Source of the DNA: Phoebastria nigripes
Lineage: Eukaryota; Chordata; Aves; Procellariiformes; Diomedeidae
DNA: 64,000 nucleotides
NCBI GenBank assembly: GCA_035582835.1
Contig: JAYKAV010000944.1
Coordinates: 1,405,499-1,469,498, forward strand
Reading direction: 5' to 3'
Part shown: positions 23,492 through 36,400 of the stretch, one piece after another
Position numbering within the stretch: position 1 is the stretch's first letter
Layout of the letters: each line of letters begins with the position of its first letter
Notes under the pieces: generated by a model
The model's database searches: none
Seen by the model: the letters and a program-made list of their open reading frames with translations, nothing else
What the model was told of the DNA's origin: nothing
Position numbers and translations under genes: made by a program

Positions 23492-25129
23492 AAACCCTGG
23501 AGCATCTCAGAGGGCACTAGGTGCCTACATGTGTGCAGCTAAATGGATGTGTCCGTTCAAGCTAATGACCTCTAGGCTCCCTTTCCAGTCACTGCAGACC
23601 CTTGCAGACAAGCAGGCATGACCTCTTTGAGATGCCTGCCTTAGGCTGAGACGAACTGTGCCTTAGAAGTGCCTGTCTCTCTTCGCTGACTACAAAGTGA
23701 GCTCGGGGTGATTAGCTCAGCTCTGGATGTTTACAACGCATATGGCAAAATTTGACCAGAAGACTCTCNCCCTTGGGCCTTTGCTATTCTGCATGTCCCT
23801 GTGTCCCTTCCGAGGCTGGGTTTCTAATAGAAAAAGGGAAAAAAGAAAGAGAAGAGGCCCTCCCACTCTGTCTCTGCTTACATCGTCCTTACACTAAATG
23901 GAGAGGGTCCTAATAGGATATTTAGAAGAGGTTGACTCTTCAGAAGCCTCCGTCTCTGCCCTACATCCTGGACGCCTGCCAGAGCAAAGCCAAGGATAAC
24001 AAACCAGCTTTCGTTCAAGTATTCTGAGCCAATTAAAAAAGACAAATTAGTTTGGCCTTATCTTTCCCTCCTCCTCCCCCTTCCCACCCGAGAGACAAGA
24101 GGGGATTCGCGAAGGAATGTTTCTCCTCTGTGATGGCTCTGCCTCGCTGAACTCTTCAAGGTCTGTGATGGATGAAAGCTCTCTCTTCCATTATGCTTCC
24201 GACAGCCCGCTGGGTTCCTAATGGGGCGGGAGGCAGGGGCAGCCGTGGGGGGACTGGAGTGGCAAAGTAGGGAGAAACTTTACGCGGGGAATGAAGACAA
24301 CGGAGCTAATGGACATCTCTTCCCCATCCAAGCTCAGCCTGAGGATCTCTGCAACCTTGCAAGCTCCAGTGCAAGATAAACAAGAACTACCCTGTGCTAT
24401 CTGCCTTTTCTTTTGTTGTTCTTTCTTCTCCTGCATTTTTTGACATGCAGTTGCTGCATTTTCCATGTGCTGCAGGCAGAAACTCTGGCATGGCCTGGGT
24501 ATACCAGGAGCGAAAAAAAAATTGCTAGAAAAGGCTTTTGGGAAGAACTATCTGGTTCAGTTCTGGGCTTTTTAAAGATATCATGTGCTGGTTTGACCTC
24601 TGCCATGGTCTGAGCTCATCTGCATGAAAAGCAGGGCAAAAACATCTGAGCAGCCGCAATGAGTCAGAGCAGAGCTCTATCTGCTTACGCGCTCTTTCCC
24701 AACCCTGGCCACTAGCAAATGTTTATGTAAAGGGTTTAAGAAGCAGGGCAAGAGGAGTGATACATCAACAGGCTCGGCTGTGCTGTGGCCACATGTTAGC
24801 TGTACCCTGAGGGGGTTCAGATGGGACACCCCAAAAGACTGAGTGCTCCATCTGAACCTCATCTGGGTGAAGCAGCATCCCTGTGCTTGGAGCACAAAGA
24901 CATCACCCTGTGCAGCGTTAGGATGGCTTAGGTTGGCACTAGTTGGTTTGGGCCAAAGCTGTGCCAAACATCATGCTAACGATACAATCAAGTTCCACTA
25001 TCTGTGGTTGGCACTGTTTAATTTATTAGTAGAGCTGTGTCCTGTGATGGAAAAGATCATCTCATTCCCAAGATTAGAAAGCCACTTGTTCTTGTTATTC
25101 ATGATAACGCTGAGCTCTTTTCATCCCAC
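23492..25129. other. Intergenic sequence, possible conserved AT-rich block
   Basis: The segment 23880-24080 is repeat-free, with words such as cctaataggatatttag and gacaaattagtttggccttatc that resemble conserved non-coding DNA, including an inverted GATA motif (CTTATC at about 24058). No gene recognised. Confidence 0.35.
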
Positions 25130-25245
25130 TCTTGCACGGTCTTTATTTCACAGCTGGGGAGATGCATGCCTTACCTGATGAGACACTGCAAGGAGGGGAG
25201 TTGAAATCCCATCTCACTTCCCTAACTAACACTCTACTCAGTGGG
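25130..25245 (-). repeat. MIR-like SINE fragment, minus orientation
   Basis: Reading on the plus strand, tttatttcacagctgggga is followed by gagttgaaatcccatctcac and taactaacactctactcag. This corresponds to the reverse complement of MIR ('...cagtttcctcatctgtaaaat' and, towards its 5' end, the tRNA-like 'gggttcgaatccc'). Divergent. Confidence 0.4.
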
Positions 25246-27304
25246 TAACTAAATATGTCTTGCTTGGCTAACTGGTTTCCTGGGGAAGGCAGGGACAGGA
25301 CCCAACACATACTGCAGATAACCTTAAGGTACTCTGTCCCCACTCCATGGAGGACCTTGGCCTGAAGAAAGCCAAAACATCCAAGCAATTCAGGAGAACT
25401 AGACTCCTTGGTTTCCATCCAGTCTCAATCTCCTAGACTCTTTAGGGATTTTGCAATATCCTGCTTCTACGAGTCTAAGAGAAACACTCCAGGATGTCTT
25501 CACGGTAAGAAGGAACAAAAAAGACTTTATAGAAAGGTCCTGGGGAAGTCTCCAGTCCCCTTTGTGAAACATCTATTGGGAAGGAGTTGCATGCACTTGA
25601 CTTTCTGCTAATGCTGTCCAATAGTTGGAAATATGGAGAAACAGCAGCAGACCAGGAGGTATGGGGACAGCAAGAGGATGGGCTCTCAGAGACAGAGAAA
25701 GGATGAAAATACAGAACAAGTCAGAGGTCCATGAAAAGAAGAAGATGCTCATTTGCATTTTGTCAGTTCCACCTGATTAGGGCTGAGAGTTGGGTTTGAA
25801 AGGTTGGTGGAGAATGGGGAGGTGTTCTCCCTTCTTCCTATTTAATCAGCATGACCAGCCACTGCTGTTGACTACCAGGATGCCAGAGAGGCGCAGATTT
25901 GCCACAGCACAAGCATCTCTCAGACAACAGCAGTGCAAGACTCCTCCTGCCTCATCCCACCACTTGCCTCTTCCCCACCACCACCACTGCTTTGGAAGGA
26001 GATCATCACCGGGAGGTTATTTCCTTATCTGCATCCTTACATCTGCCCTGCAGGGAACCTGCAGGCAAGAGTGGTTGGGATGGTATGGACACTCCTTGGG
26101 TAAAACCTGGCCTAAGGAAAAGGGCTCACGAATTGTCTAGGAAGTGGTAGCCATGTAGAGCTCCTGGAGACAGGAGTCGTGCACAACCTGGGGGGTGACA
26201 CTAGATCCTCCGTAATGTCAATTTTTTAAGGACCTGGTCTCTGCATAGTGTCTGCAGCAGCAGAGACTTTGCAGATACCCGGGCCGATGCCTGGCACAGC
26301 TCTCCCAGAGCAGAGCTGTGACTATACCCCATGGGCAAGGCGCCAGGAGGGTTTTCTAGGAACCACTCAAAGGACCTGCGGGGCTTGAGGTCAACGCTGC
26401 AGCACTTTCACGTCAGTCCTGGGTACAGAGAGTGTAAAAGACTATCAGAGGTGTGGGACCAGTCCCTCAGAGGGGCTCTGGCCAGGCTATAAAAGGAGCT
26501 GGTCTCTGCTAAATTCCACAGGGAGGGAACATGCTGTAATTACGCTGGTGCTGTCTCAATCGACAGTGGCACAAACCAGAACCTTCTAGTTCTGCAGCGG
26601 AGAACAACAACAGCAGAAAAAACGCCTCGTGCCCTTGAAACAGGGAGCGTGCAAATTAAAGTTTAGTCTGAAGCTCCACTCCTCTGCAAGCTCAGCCCTG
26701 GCCTTGGAAAGGGGGTGTGCATGTGGGCTGCTGGGAGAGAGAAACAGTGGGAGAAAAAGCAGGAAAGGGAGAGGTGGAGGGGGAGATGCGAAAAGGAGAA
26801 AAGAAAGATTTAGGATAAACATATCCCAGCTGATAAGCAATCAGGGTCGAGACGGGAGGGGCTGGAAAACCTGCTCAGAAGGAATGAATGGAGGGGCTTT
26901 CTTTTCTTCAGCCATGCAATGAAAGGCATTGTGGCCTCTCTATACGCAAGAGCCTACAGCCCCTCCCTGCCATGCTGAAGGCTGTGTACACACAGCATGA
27001 AATACTTGATGCTCCCCAGGGTTGGAAGCCCACCTCCATCTCATGTGGACATGACCAGTGTGACTTCCAAAGGGTCTGGGTCATCGGTTCTGTGCATGTC
27101 TGAGAAACTTAGCAAGAAGAGAGCACAGTATTTCCATTGGCATCTTGGTATAGAAACTCTGTGCTGGGAGCTGAGTATTGGTGAGAATACAAGGTAATCT
27201 CCATGGATCGAAGGGTTATAGGAAAAAGAAAGATTTAGTCAAGAGATCCTGCACACAACAAGCTAGGATTGATGGAGGCCAACCACAAAGCAACAGATCA
27301 ACAG
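25246..27304. other. Intergenic sequence, no gene recognised
   Basis: No exon or RNA gene could be supported. A purine-rich stretch lies at about 26745-26815. Confidence 0.5.
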
Positions 27305-27720
27305 GAGCAGAAGAGGATCTGCATTGCAGGTCAGAAGCTGAGCATGAGTCAACTGGTGCAAAGGAGGTTAACTCCACAGGGGGAAGTATAACTGGTGCAT
27401 AACCTGGGACATGGGAGGTCCAGATTGCTCAGTGCTGGAGCACAGGGTCCAGCTTGGGGCATCACACGAGGATATGGGAGCAAGTGGAGGGAATGCAGAA
27501 GACAGTAACGGGGATGAGCAGGGAAGTGGAAAACACAGACGATGAGGAGCAGTTGAAGGACATGGAGTGTTCAGTTCAAAGATAAGACATAGGGTAAATG
27601 TGATATGTACCTCATTTGCCTGTCTAGGGAGAGAGTAGAGAGGAAGAACAGTGTCTCCATCACCAGTGGTTTACAAGAACAGGCTGCACAAGGAGGAAAG
27701 GTTATGGAGGTCTAATCCAG
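27305..27720 (+). repeat. Degenerate CR1-like LINE, ORF2 3' region
   Basis: Typical CR1 wording is in the expected order: gaagctgagcatgagtcaac, then agtgctggagcacagggtcc and agcttggggca, then acggggatgagcaggg, then gatgaggagcagttgaagga and tgttcagttcaaagataaga, then agtgtctccatcaccagtgg. Frames are destroyed. It is older than the 23429-23491 copy. Confidence 0.6.
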
Positions 27721-28067
27721 CCAAGGGAGGAGTGTTTGGACTGGCTGAGTTTTTCAAGAGCCCCTACCTGTTACAATATCCTTCAGTCCTGTTCTCTTTT
27801 TATTTCTCTGTTGCTGAAGATTTGCTCAGGTTGCACTCCTGATGGTGACACCTTGCAGCCCACAGTCTAAATGGTGGTTTTAGACCCTAATTAGCTGCTG
27901 GCAGCTCTCCCCAGTGAAGATCCATCAAGAGCTTTGCTCAGAATGGCAGGCAGAGCTCGGGAAAAGCATCTTCCAAGCAACGTATTTAGCGAAATTCTGT
28001 CCTGCAAATCTTGCCCAGTGAGAATGCTGCACATTGATAATGAAGCAGCCGGGAGTGAAAAATGCCT

Positions 28068-28200
28068 TTAAATAAATAAAACAAAACAAAACAAAANAAA
28101 ANAAAANAAAANAAAANAAAAAANAAAAAACAAAAAACAAAAAACAAAAAACAAAAAAACAAAACAAAACAAAAACCAAAAAAACCCCAACAACAACAAA
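28068..28200. repeat. A-rich (AAAAC)n simple repeat with periodic N bases
   Basis: AATAAA units grade into AAAAC, then a run with N at 28097, 28102, 28107, 28112, 28117 and 28124, then AAAAAAC, AAAAC and CAA units. The unresolved bases keep the 5-base period, so the assembler could not decide between A and C at equivalent repeat positions. Confidence 0.95.
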
Positions 28201-30299
28201 ATGGGTAGTAAAGAAAGGATGATTCTGTTTTCAGGAGGTGCAGTACTAAATCACACAGCCCTCCTCTTTGCTTATGACCTGCAAACCCAGCAGGACCAGG
28301 AGTGTAATAACACCGGTATAAAAGCACAAGAAAACATTTCCTGGATTACTCCAAGTTTTCCTGGTGAAAATTCTCACTCTGGTTTCTCCACCACCTTGAT
28401 TTGCTGAGCCGTTAACCTTACCTTGAACAGAAGCTCCATGACCCTGAATAAGCTCTTGTAAGCACTTACAGAACTGGCCAACGAGTAGGTGCCAGGTTTC
28501 CCTCAGCAGTCCTTCCAGGTTTGCCGAAGCAAATCCAGCTGGAATCTCCATCCATCAGCTGGGTAACAAAAAAAAATCTGCCCACATCCTTTTCCTAAAT
28601 CTCCTTTCATTTTTCATGAATCACAGCATTCAAGGCCCCCATGGTCTCACCTCCCATATAGCTCAACCCATTATATTTCAGCACTGTAAGTATGATATTC
28701 AGATGTAGCTCCTGCCCGTAACTCACCAGCTTGCACTTGGTTGAAACATTGCTTCCAGAAAGGCATCTGCTCTTAATTTAAAGGTATCCAGGAATGAAGA
28801 ACCTGGGTAGCCTATTGACTAATTACCCTCAGCCTTAACCACAAGCCTGGGTGGTTTGGCTCTGCTTTGCAGCCATGGGAAGGCCATTTTTTGCTAGATT
28901 AAAGAGACCTTTCGCATCAGGCATTTTTCTCCCCAAGCAATTCTTCTCCAGTCACCTCTCCATCTCCTTTTCTGATAAGCTGACCAGAACAAGCTTTCTG
29001 AGCCTGTCATGCTAAGGCTTTCTCTTCACTCTTCAGATAATTTCTGTAGCCTTTTTTTCCATGACTTTTCTCATTTTTCAGTATCTTCTTTAAAGCAGTA
29101 ATGTGGCTTTCCCAGTGTCTAGAAACAGCCTGTCTCTGCATTCACAGAGAGAAGGCCTCTTTGGTTTAAGCTATGTGGCCTGGTTAGAAATGACAGGAAG
29201 AGTCAGGAGGTTTTATAAAGGTAAAGAAATTAGGATGTTTCATCTTTCCTTTTTGAAATTTTCATTTGTTCCTTCCTACTTCCAGTAAAAAATCATCATA
29301 GAAATTTGACTATGGAATCTGTGTTTGGGGAAACTCCTATATCTGTGGGGGGTTCTGCTTTTCACCTTCATTTTCTGAAAAGAGTGGGAAAGTTTCAGAA
29401 ATGGGAACATTTCCTGCAGATTTTCTTCTTTCCACCTAGCTATACCAGTCAAGCAAATAGGGCCAGGAACACTCAATGGCACCGGCCCACAGACACCCAC
29501 ACCTTTGTTAGCAAAGTCTTTGCCACGGCCTTTGCCCTTGACCAACTAGCAGTTGAGCATCTCAACAAGCAGTTGAGCTTCCCAAGACCTAAGTCCTACC
29601 TGGAACACATCAGAGTGTTGCCTGCCCACAGCAGCATTGACCCTGGACTGCAAGGACCTCCAGCCCTTCCCCTGCGTCTGGTCCCCAAGAAAAGTTGGCT
29701 AATTAACAGCAGAGCCACAGTGCATTATTGCTGGGTAGTGGAGAGAAGTGAAGGAGAGGGAGATGTTGCTCAGATAGGGACTGGTGGATGTGCTAGGTGA
29801 GCCATAATGTCTCACAGGCATGGCTTTCTTTTCAGGTCCTCAAGACAGCTACCATGAGCAGGTGCAAGGCAGACCAGGACCACTCTGGCTTTGAAGCAAT
29901 GCACACCCCATAGAATATTGGAAGTGGGACGCGACATTGTTTTGGGAGACAGCAAATGTGGAAGGTCATCACAGGCCAAGGAGTGCTGGGTTTCACGGGC
30001 AGAGCTTTGCACCACCCTGTGCTGCAGCCGAAACAAAACCCATAGAGTGCATAAAAGTGGGTGTCTCACCTCATCTCCAGCAATGCCAATGAAAGAATAC
30101 AAAATCAAAGCAAGGACAGAGCAATGCTTCCCCAACACCCTCTTCCAGCCTCTAACAAGTTACTGCCATGTGACATCCTGAGCTGGATGAAGCTGATTTC
30201 ATGCTTAATGGCCCTCAATAGACTGTTTTTCCTCCATCTAACTGTCCAGTTGCTTTTCTGAACCCGCATGAACCTCTGGCTGGGCTGGAGTTCAGCTTG
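28201..30299. other. Intergenic sequence with an AT-rich element
   Basis: The part 29230-29430 resembles the AAATTT/GAAA-TTTC family seen at 14200-14440. The 164-codon plus-strand open frame ending at 29800 runs through it and has no recognisable domain. Confidence 0.45.
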
Positions 30300-30990
30300 C
30301 CAGGTTTGATCCCGCGCCCTGGTGTCACAAGGCCAAGCTTCTTGCAGACGTTAGGTTTGAGGAGGCGGTGGGGGCCAGAGGAGCCCTATCAGCCTTACCC
30401 GCCGCTGAACTCCCGCTGACACTAAAAGGAGCCGGCCAGACTCCCCGGGATGCTGAGCGCAGGGGAACTGCGCCGGCCATGTCCCAAACAAACAGGAGGG
30501 AAAAGGCAGAAATTGGTCCGCGTAAAAAATGAGATGGGGAAGTAAGGGGCAAAGTGAGAAGGGAAATGTCTGATTCATTATGCGCTTGTTTTGCTTTTGT
30601 CTTCTCCAAGGAGGAAGAGGATGGAGCGCCGTCGAAGACAGAGACAGAAGGATGTTTCCTGGCCCGGCCTGGGAGAGAATCAGATAATGGGCAGATAACA
30701 ATAGAAATGATGACTGAGACGAAACCACAGCCACTCGCCTGGCAAAGAGAGCAGCCGGCCCCACTGTGGGCAGCCAGAGGTTGAAGAGGAAGAGGTGAGA
30801 GCACAAACAGCTTCGCTGGCTGGTCCAGGTAGGACCTCTGCGAGCCGAGAGTCTCCAGGGCTGCTGCACCCCATTGCATGAGCGCTTCCACATTTTTATT
30901 TGGGTCTGAGGACACAGTAACAAATTCAAGCCATAGATGTGACTGGGGATGGGCAGTAACCATTTACCATGACTCTTTCTGCACACCATG
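30300..30990 (-). other. Stop-poor region with two overlapping long minus-strand frames
   Basis: Two minus-strand frames each stay open for about 212 codons (30989-30351 and 30963-30325). The products are Ser/Leu/Pro-rich without a domain that I recognise. The DNA is CpG-richer than its surroundings at 30310-30480. The plus strand carries AGATAATG (30682), AGATAACA (30693) and an ACAATAG word close together. A conserved non-coding element is as likely as a coding exon. Confidence 0.2.
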
Positions 30991-33239
30991 GTTCACGTTT
31001 CTACTCTTGCTTTCCCTTCATCCGCAGTTCAGACATTGCCACCTAAGCACTCTGTTTGAGCCCTGGTCTGTCAAGTCCCCGTCACGGTGGGATTTCCACA
31101 AATCTGATGGGTGCCATCCTGTACAAAGGAGCAATAAATCAAACTAACTCCGAAGGTCTTCTCAGAAAGATCTGTTTTGGTTTCTCCATTGCAAGTAAAA
31201 CATGCTGTGGTCTTCACACATCTCCAGGGGTAAACATGCAAACGTAGTCATCNGGGGTATGCAAACACAGATGCAAAAGTATGGGTAGGCAAATGCAAAA
31301 GTCCCAGGCTGAAGCCTCTTCTGTGTGGATGAAAAGTGCTGTTTTTCATGTCTGAATTAGTGGTAGACTAGGACACACTACCACGTATGAGGTAATTTCC
31401 AACACCAGACCTCAATGGAAACTACTGCAAGATGCATATGGACATACTCACCTTCTCCTCTGGGGAAAGCATGTTGTGTGTGAGTACTCCTGCCACTGGA
31501 GAGCCATGTCCATCACACCCTAGACAATGGCCCAGAGGATGATGCTCAGAGGTGTGCAGAGAGTTTGCCTGGGGTTAGTATTTGCAGTTCACTGTAAGTT
31601 CCTCTTGTCTCAAGGATAAATTCTGAAAGGATGCAAATGGGCCCCGAGTAGCTTCTTGGAGCTCCACAGACTCTTCCTATGTATCACAGAAAAGCCTTGA
31701 GTCTGACTCTAGCTGTTAAATGGGAGTTTAGGGGTCTGTAGCAAGACACGTGATTGCTTATCCTTCCACATCAAACAAGCCTGCTGAGCTGACACCAGAG
31801 CTGCCTAGCCGCTGGGGTGATGGATATGCAGCAGACATCTATCTAGAGCCACACAANACAGCCCCTCGCCCAGGGTGAGTCACCCAGCAGTTGAACCCAA
31901 AGTCCAAAATCAATGCTGCTCTCTGCTTGGTCACACTGTAAACCAGGCACTAGTGAAACAGCCAAAGTATGAGTCATACCAGGTTCTTATTAATAACACA
32001 TTAATTATTGTACAGCTTCTACAGGTGGCTATACATACTTTATGAGGACATATCCCAGCTGCAGCTTCTTTACCAGCCTACTGGGCTTGAGCAAAGCAAA
32101 ATAGGAAATGAGCAAGTTCATTATAAGCAGTGGAAACCCAAGCTGGCACACGTGTCTGCAAACATCTTCTGATCCTACCGCCGTGCACGGAGTCAGGCAG
32201 AAAGGATAAGCATGAAATCCCATCAAGGAGGGAGCAGAGAGCACCTGATGCAGTCCACCCCCCTCACACCGGAGACCGCTCCAAGAGGGAGTTACAGTGG
32301 GCTTGAAAATACTGGTGCTGCTGACTTTGGCCAAAGGATGGTCGCGCAGCAGGGCTGCCACATGGGCTGGGGTAGCCGAGTGAAACCAGGCCATAGTACT
32401 CAGGGATGATGCTTAGGTATGGCTCCAGATGGCCTGTGCCCTGGGTTGATAACCTCATTGCTGCTCTTACGACTGCTGGATAGGCTAAATCTAACACGCT
32501 TAATCCTACCTGGCCATATACCTCACGTTGCTGCATTAACATAAATTCAATGTGCTTCTCTCTTCCCATATAGCAGCTGAAGTGACTCTGCCCCTGTTGC
32601 CGTAATGGAGATGGGTCCTGAGGGTTTAAACCTCAGGAAGCAGNGGCTATGAGGCCACCTTGTCATGTTATTACTTCGTGCAGGTAGCTACATTTGTCCT
32701 TCCCATCCAACCCCAGAATTTTTTTAAGCCATTGGCCACTTAAGGATGCTAAGTTGCTGGCTGTTTTTTGAAAATAGATGCCTAGAGGTGTGAAAAAAAA
32801 CTGGGGGAAAAGCCACAGTGGGAGCTCAACTAGTATATCAGCCAGTGAAAAGCTGCCCAGGAAAGTGCTGTTAGGGATGACCCGCACTGCAGGACAAGTC
32901 TGGGCTCACCCTGCCACCAGCAGCCGGGCCAGTCCAGCTGCAGAAAGCCAGGTCTGCACCTTCTGGGTCTTGCAGAAGGAACCAGAGGGGACATTTATCC
33001 TGACAAGCAAGCACATCAGTTAAAAATACTGTCTGGAGGTGGGGAGCAGAAATTATGTTCATTAAATTGCTGGCTGCAAATAGTCTGCTCAGCTCGGGCT
33101 GGTAGCCCCCCTCCACCACCCAGCCAGCCCTCCCTCCCCGCTCCCTGCTGGAGAAGGGCTCCTATCTCCTGAGAATCCCGATAAACCCTCCTCTCGCACC
33201 CTCCCCTTCCCCCCCGAAATAAAAGTGAGCTGTCTTAGT
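30991..33239. other. Intergenic sequence, no gene recognised
   Basis: Nothing could be supported beyond scattered short open frames. The pyrimidine-rich stretch 33110-33220 with a following AATAAA (33218-33223) has no linked exon. Confidence 0.5.
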
Positions 33240-33425
33240 GCTAGGATGCAGAAACCACTTCCAAGCCAGCATTACATCAACATTGCAGCTGATAAAGGGA
33301 TGCACAATGGAGTGTTAGACTAATAGAAAAACACAGCTCAGATAAGGCAGGCTCCTGATAGCCTGGGCTGATGTAAAATGCCATTGTCTCCCTTTCTGTC
33401 AGCTGAGTCACAGAGCGATAGGGAA
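33240..33425. promoter_or_regulatory. Candidate enhancer, GATA-motif cluster
   Basis: TGATAAAG (33290-33297), CAGATAAGG (33339-33347), TGATAG (33356-33361) and CGATAG (33416-33421) occur within about 130 bases, with an AP-1 site TGAGTCA (33404-33410) overlapping the end of an E-box-like CAGCTG (33400-33405) and a SOX-type CCATTGT (33381-33387). The block is repeat-free. Confidence 0.25.
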
Positions 33426-36400
33426 TTCCAGTGGCAGCAGGCAAGTCAGGGGTCAGAAACCACAAACCCTGGGCAATGCAAATCCCCCNGCGTGGGCACC
33501 GGTGGGCAGACGGAGCTGGGGTGGGAGGACGCGGTTGGGGGCGCAGGTGGTGGCAAATGCCCCACGGCTGCAGGGATGGGGAGCAGGGACAAAGGACGGC
33601 AAAGGTCCAGGATGCAAGACTGCACTGGGCTCTGTGTGCAAGGATATACCCAGCACAGATCCCTCAGCACCACCAGTCCTGGCATGGGACCCATCAATTT
33701 TAGCATCTTTTCCCTGCTCTTTCACCTCCCTCCCACTATCTCACTCATCTCCTGTATTTTCCCTGGGTCCTCTGAAGTCGGGAAGGGTGGGAAGTCAGAT
33801 GGAGAAATGCAAGGGAGGGGATGCTGATGGCACTGCCCTGGGTAACCACAGTCTTCCAAGCTCTTTTGGGTCGTCAAGATCATCTATTCCATGGGGCTTG
33901 AACACCAGCAGGCACAAGAGGGGCCGGTTCTCGTCTCAAGCTGCCATCTCACACTAGTCTGAATGATAAGGTGGGAGAGGCNTGGAGAAAGACACCATGC
34001 CCGCACCCAGCCGGGTGCCCAGAGCCAGAGGAGGACGTCTGTCTCCATCCCTCCTGTGAACGGGAACTCCCAAAGCCCNCCGAGAGCTGCGATTAGTCCC
34101 CTGGCCGGCGAGTGAGGGTGTTTTTCCCTCCNTGGGCTCTGCTCTCGTTTTCCTGTGCTGCCCTTTGATCTCCTCTCACACGGCCCCGGCCCATGAGGCT
34201 GCCCCAAAGGAGGAACTCCAGATTACGTGACAGGGTTATGTCATTTTTCCAGNGGACGTGCTGGCCTGGCTTTAAGTTGAGAGGGCTTTTTTTAGCACCG
34301 GCGCTGCAATCATTGGCCAGACAGGTCCCAGAGAAACCCTGCGGTGGGGGTGCTGCAAAGACCTTGTGCCCCAGTAAAAATCTGGGGCAGCCAGATGAGA
34401 CCCAGGACAGGCTCAGGAACCAGCCCTGGTCCTTATGCTTATGTTTGCTTACACCTCCATGGGAATACAAGAGGTTCAGAGCCTGCCACAAGCCAGTTGG
34501 TGCAAGACCAGCCCTTGCCAAAGCCCCGGTGTAAGGGCAGACCATAGGTTTTACGCTGTGAAATGGATGCTACCTCCCATTCTGGTACTTGGAGGTGGAG
34601 CAGAGCTACAAGGATGTTGCACATTAAAGGGGTAGAAAATATGAAACTCCAGTGATGGAGAATCAGATCTGGCTGAAAATCTTCATAGATTGCCCTTCTG
34701 TTTCACCAAAAGCGGAGACCTTCATTGAAAAGTAAACAAAAAAAATTATGTTTGTTTTCAACAAAGCTTTCTTACATGTTTTTCTTCTGAAAAATTTCTG
34801 ATTAAAATCTTTCTCTTCTCCGCAAACTAGTGGGCTTTCCTACCAGTCTGGACACTTGGGGACCACTTCCTCATTATCCAAAGGTAGAAGCAAAACACAA
34901 AAAGTTGAAGAGTGCAAAAAAAGGAGGATGGAGGCCCATCATCTACATGATTGTGAAGAAGCCAAGATGGCCAGGCAAAGCTGCTGAAGGTGGAAGATTG
35001 TGGAGGAGACCCTGTCATTTAAGGAGCTCTGACTCTTGCATCTTGATTTTACCTATACTCTCTTTGTTTCAATAAACTGACGCTGACCAACTGAAGGAGC
35101 CCCCCCACGTCAGTCCCACTGCAAACTCCTGTGAGTGTGGAAAGCCCCAGCCTGAACCTGGGTTCTGATACCAGCTAGATGGATAGAGGGTACTTTCTTG
35201 TCATAGTGCTTGGCTTTAGTATGTAGGTGTACAAGGAAGGACAGACGGTCCTGTCCATTTGGAAGAAGAGAGGGATGGAGGCTCAAGCCCCCCTTGCTAA
35301 TCAGGACTGCTGAGGGGACTGTTTGTGCCCTGGTTGCATTGGTTTGCAGAGGTGTGCTTATGCAGGACCAAGACAATTTTCCAGAAAGTGCTCCCGAAGT
35401 GCTAAAGGCTTCTTCTGAGTCAATCAAGATGAAGTGGTATTTCAGAGGTTGACCCACGCTCCCTCAAAACTCAATATCCTCCTGGAGGTTCCTATCTCTT
35501 GTCTGTCATTCACTGAGGCAAACATGGGCCACAGTCTGGCATGCATTGGCATGGATAAGGGCTTGCTGTCTGCCAGCACTGATGACCTCTAGGACAGAGC
35601 AGGAGAAGAGGTCTGGCTTTGTATGGAAACTCCGGGGAGATGTTCACGTGAGAAATTCATTATCTGCTCTGGAACACCACCAGGGCAATGGACTAACACC
35701 TCTGTTCCCATGGGGAAAGCTTTAATGACTGCAGATTTTGCAGGAAATTTTCCATGAAGAAAGGACCATTCCACACAATTAAAAGCATCACCCCTTCTGG
35801 AAAGGAAGGGTCCCTGGAACAGCCACTCTCTTCCGGAAGAAACCATGTCACTCAAGACTACTTGAAGAAGAGGGGCTCTGCAGTGCCAAACTGCAGCCCA
35901 GCAGAGGAAGGTGTTCCCTGCAACATGTTTCTTTGTTGAAATGATCAAAGCTTCCTGAGGGCTCAAGCTACAGTTGAAATGACCTCAGTGCTGAGCTGTT
36001 TCCCTCCCCTGACCTCATTGGTTCTTAGATCTGGCTTTGAAAGGTAGAGGCTGTCTTGTGTTAGCTGCAGACGTGGTTGAGGACTGGGGAACAGGCTTCA
36101 GAGATGCAGGGGCGGGGATGCGGGGTAGATTCTGGATTTCAGGAAACAGAACAGCCTGGGTCTGGTCTCATTCTTGCAGATGCCGAATGCTGTGTTTTGG
36201 AAATGCTTCAGTAGGAAAAGTTACGAAACACAAGAGTCTCCAGACCAGATCCTCAAAGAACTTTTGAAGTCAATGGGCTTTCCTTATCGATATGACTGTG
36301 GGGGTACCATGCTCTCATGAAAAACCCTTTACCTTCCACAGTACAAAAACCGTGGGGAGATATTCTTTATCTGCAGAGAAATGCATAGTGTTTATCCTCC

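Noticed and set aside
27305..27720. Possible coding exon
   Set aside because: The sequence order matches degenerate CR1, and the frames are broken.
29306..29800. 164-codon plus-strand open frame
   Set aside because: It begins in an AT-rich repeat-like segment, has no recognisable domain and no splice or promoter support.
33378..33957. Overlapping 149- and 151-codon frames
   Set aside because: Frames overlap on both strands in GC-rich, stop-poor DNA, and an N interrupts one. No family is recognised.
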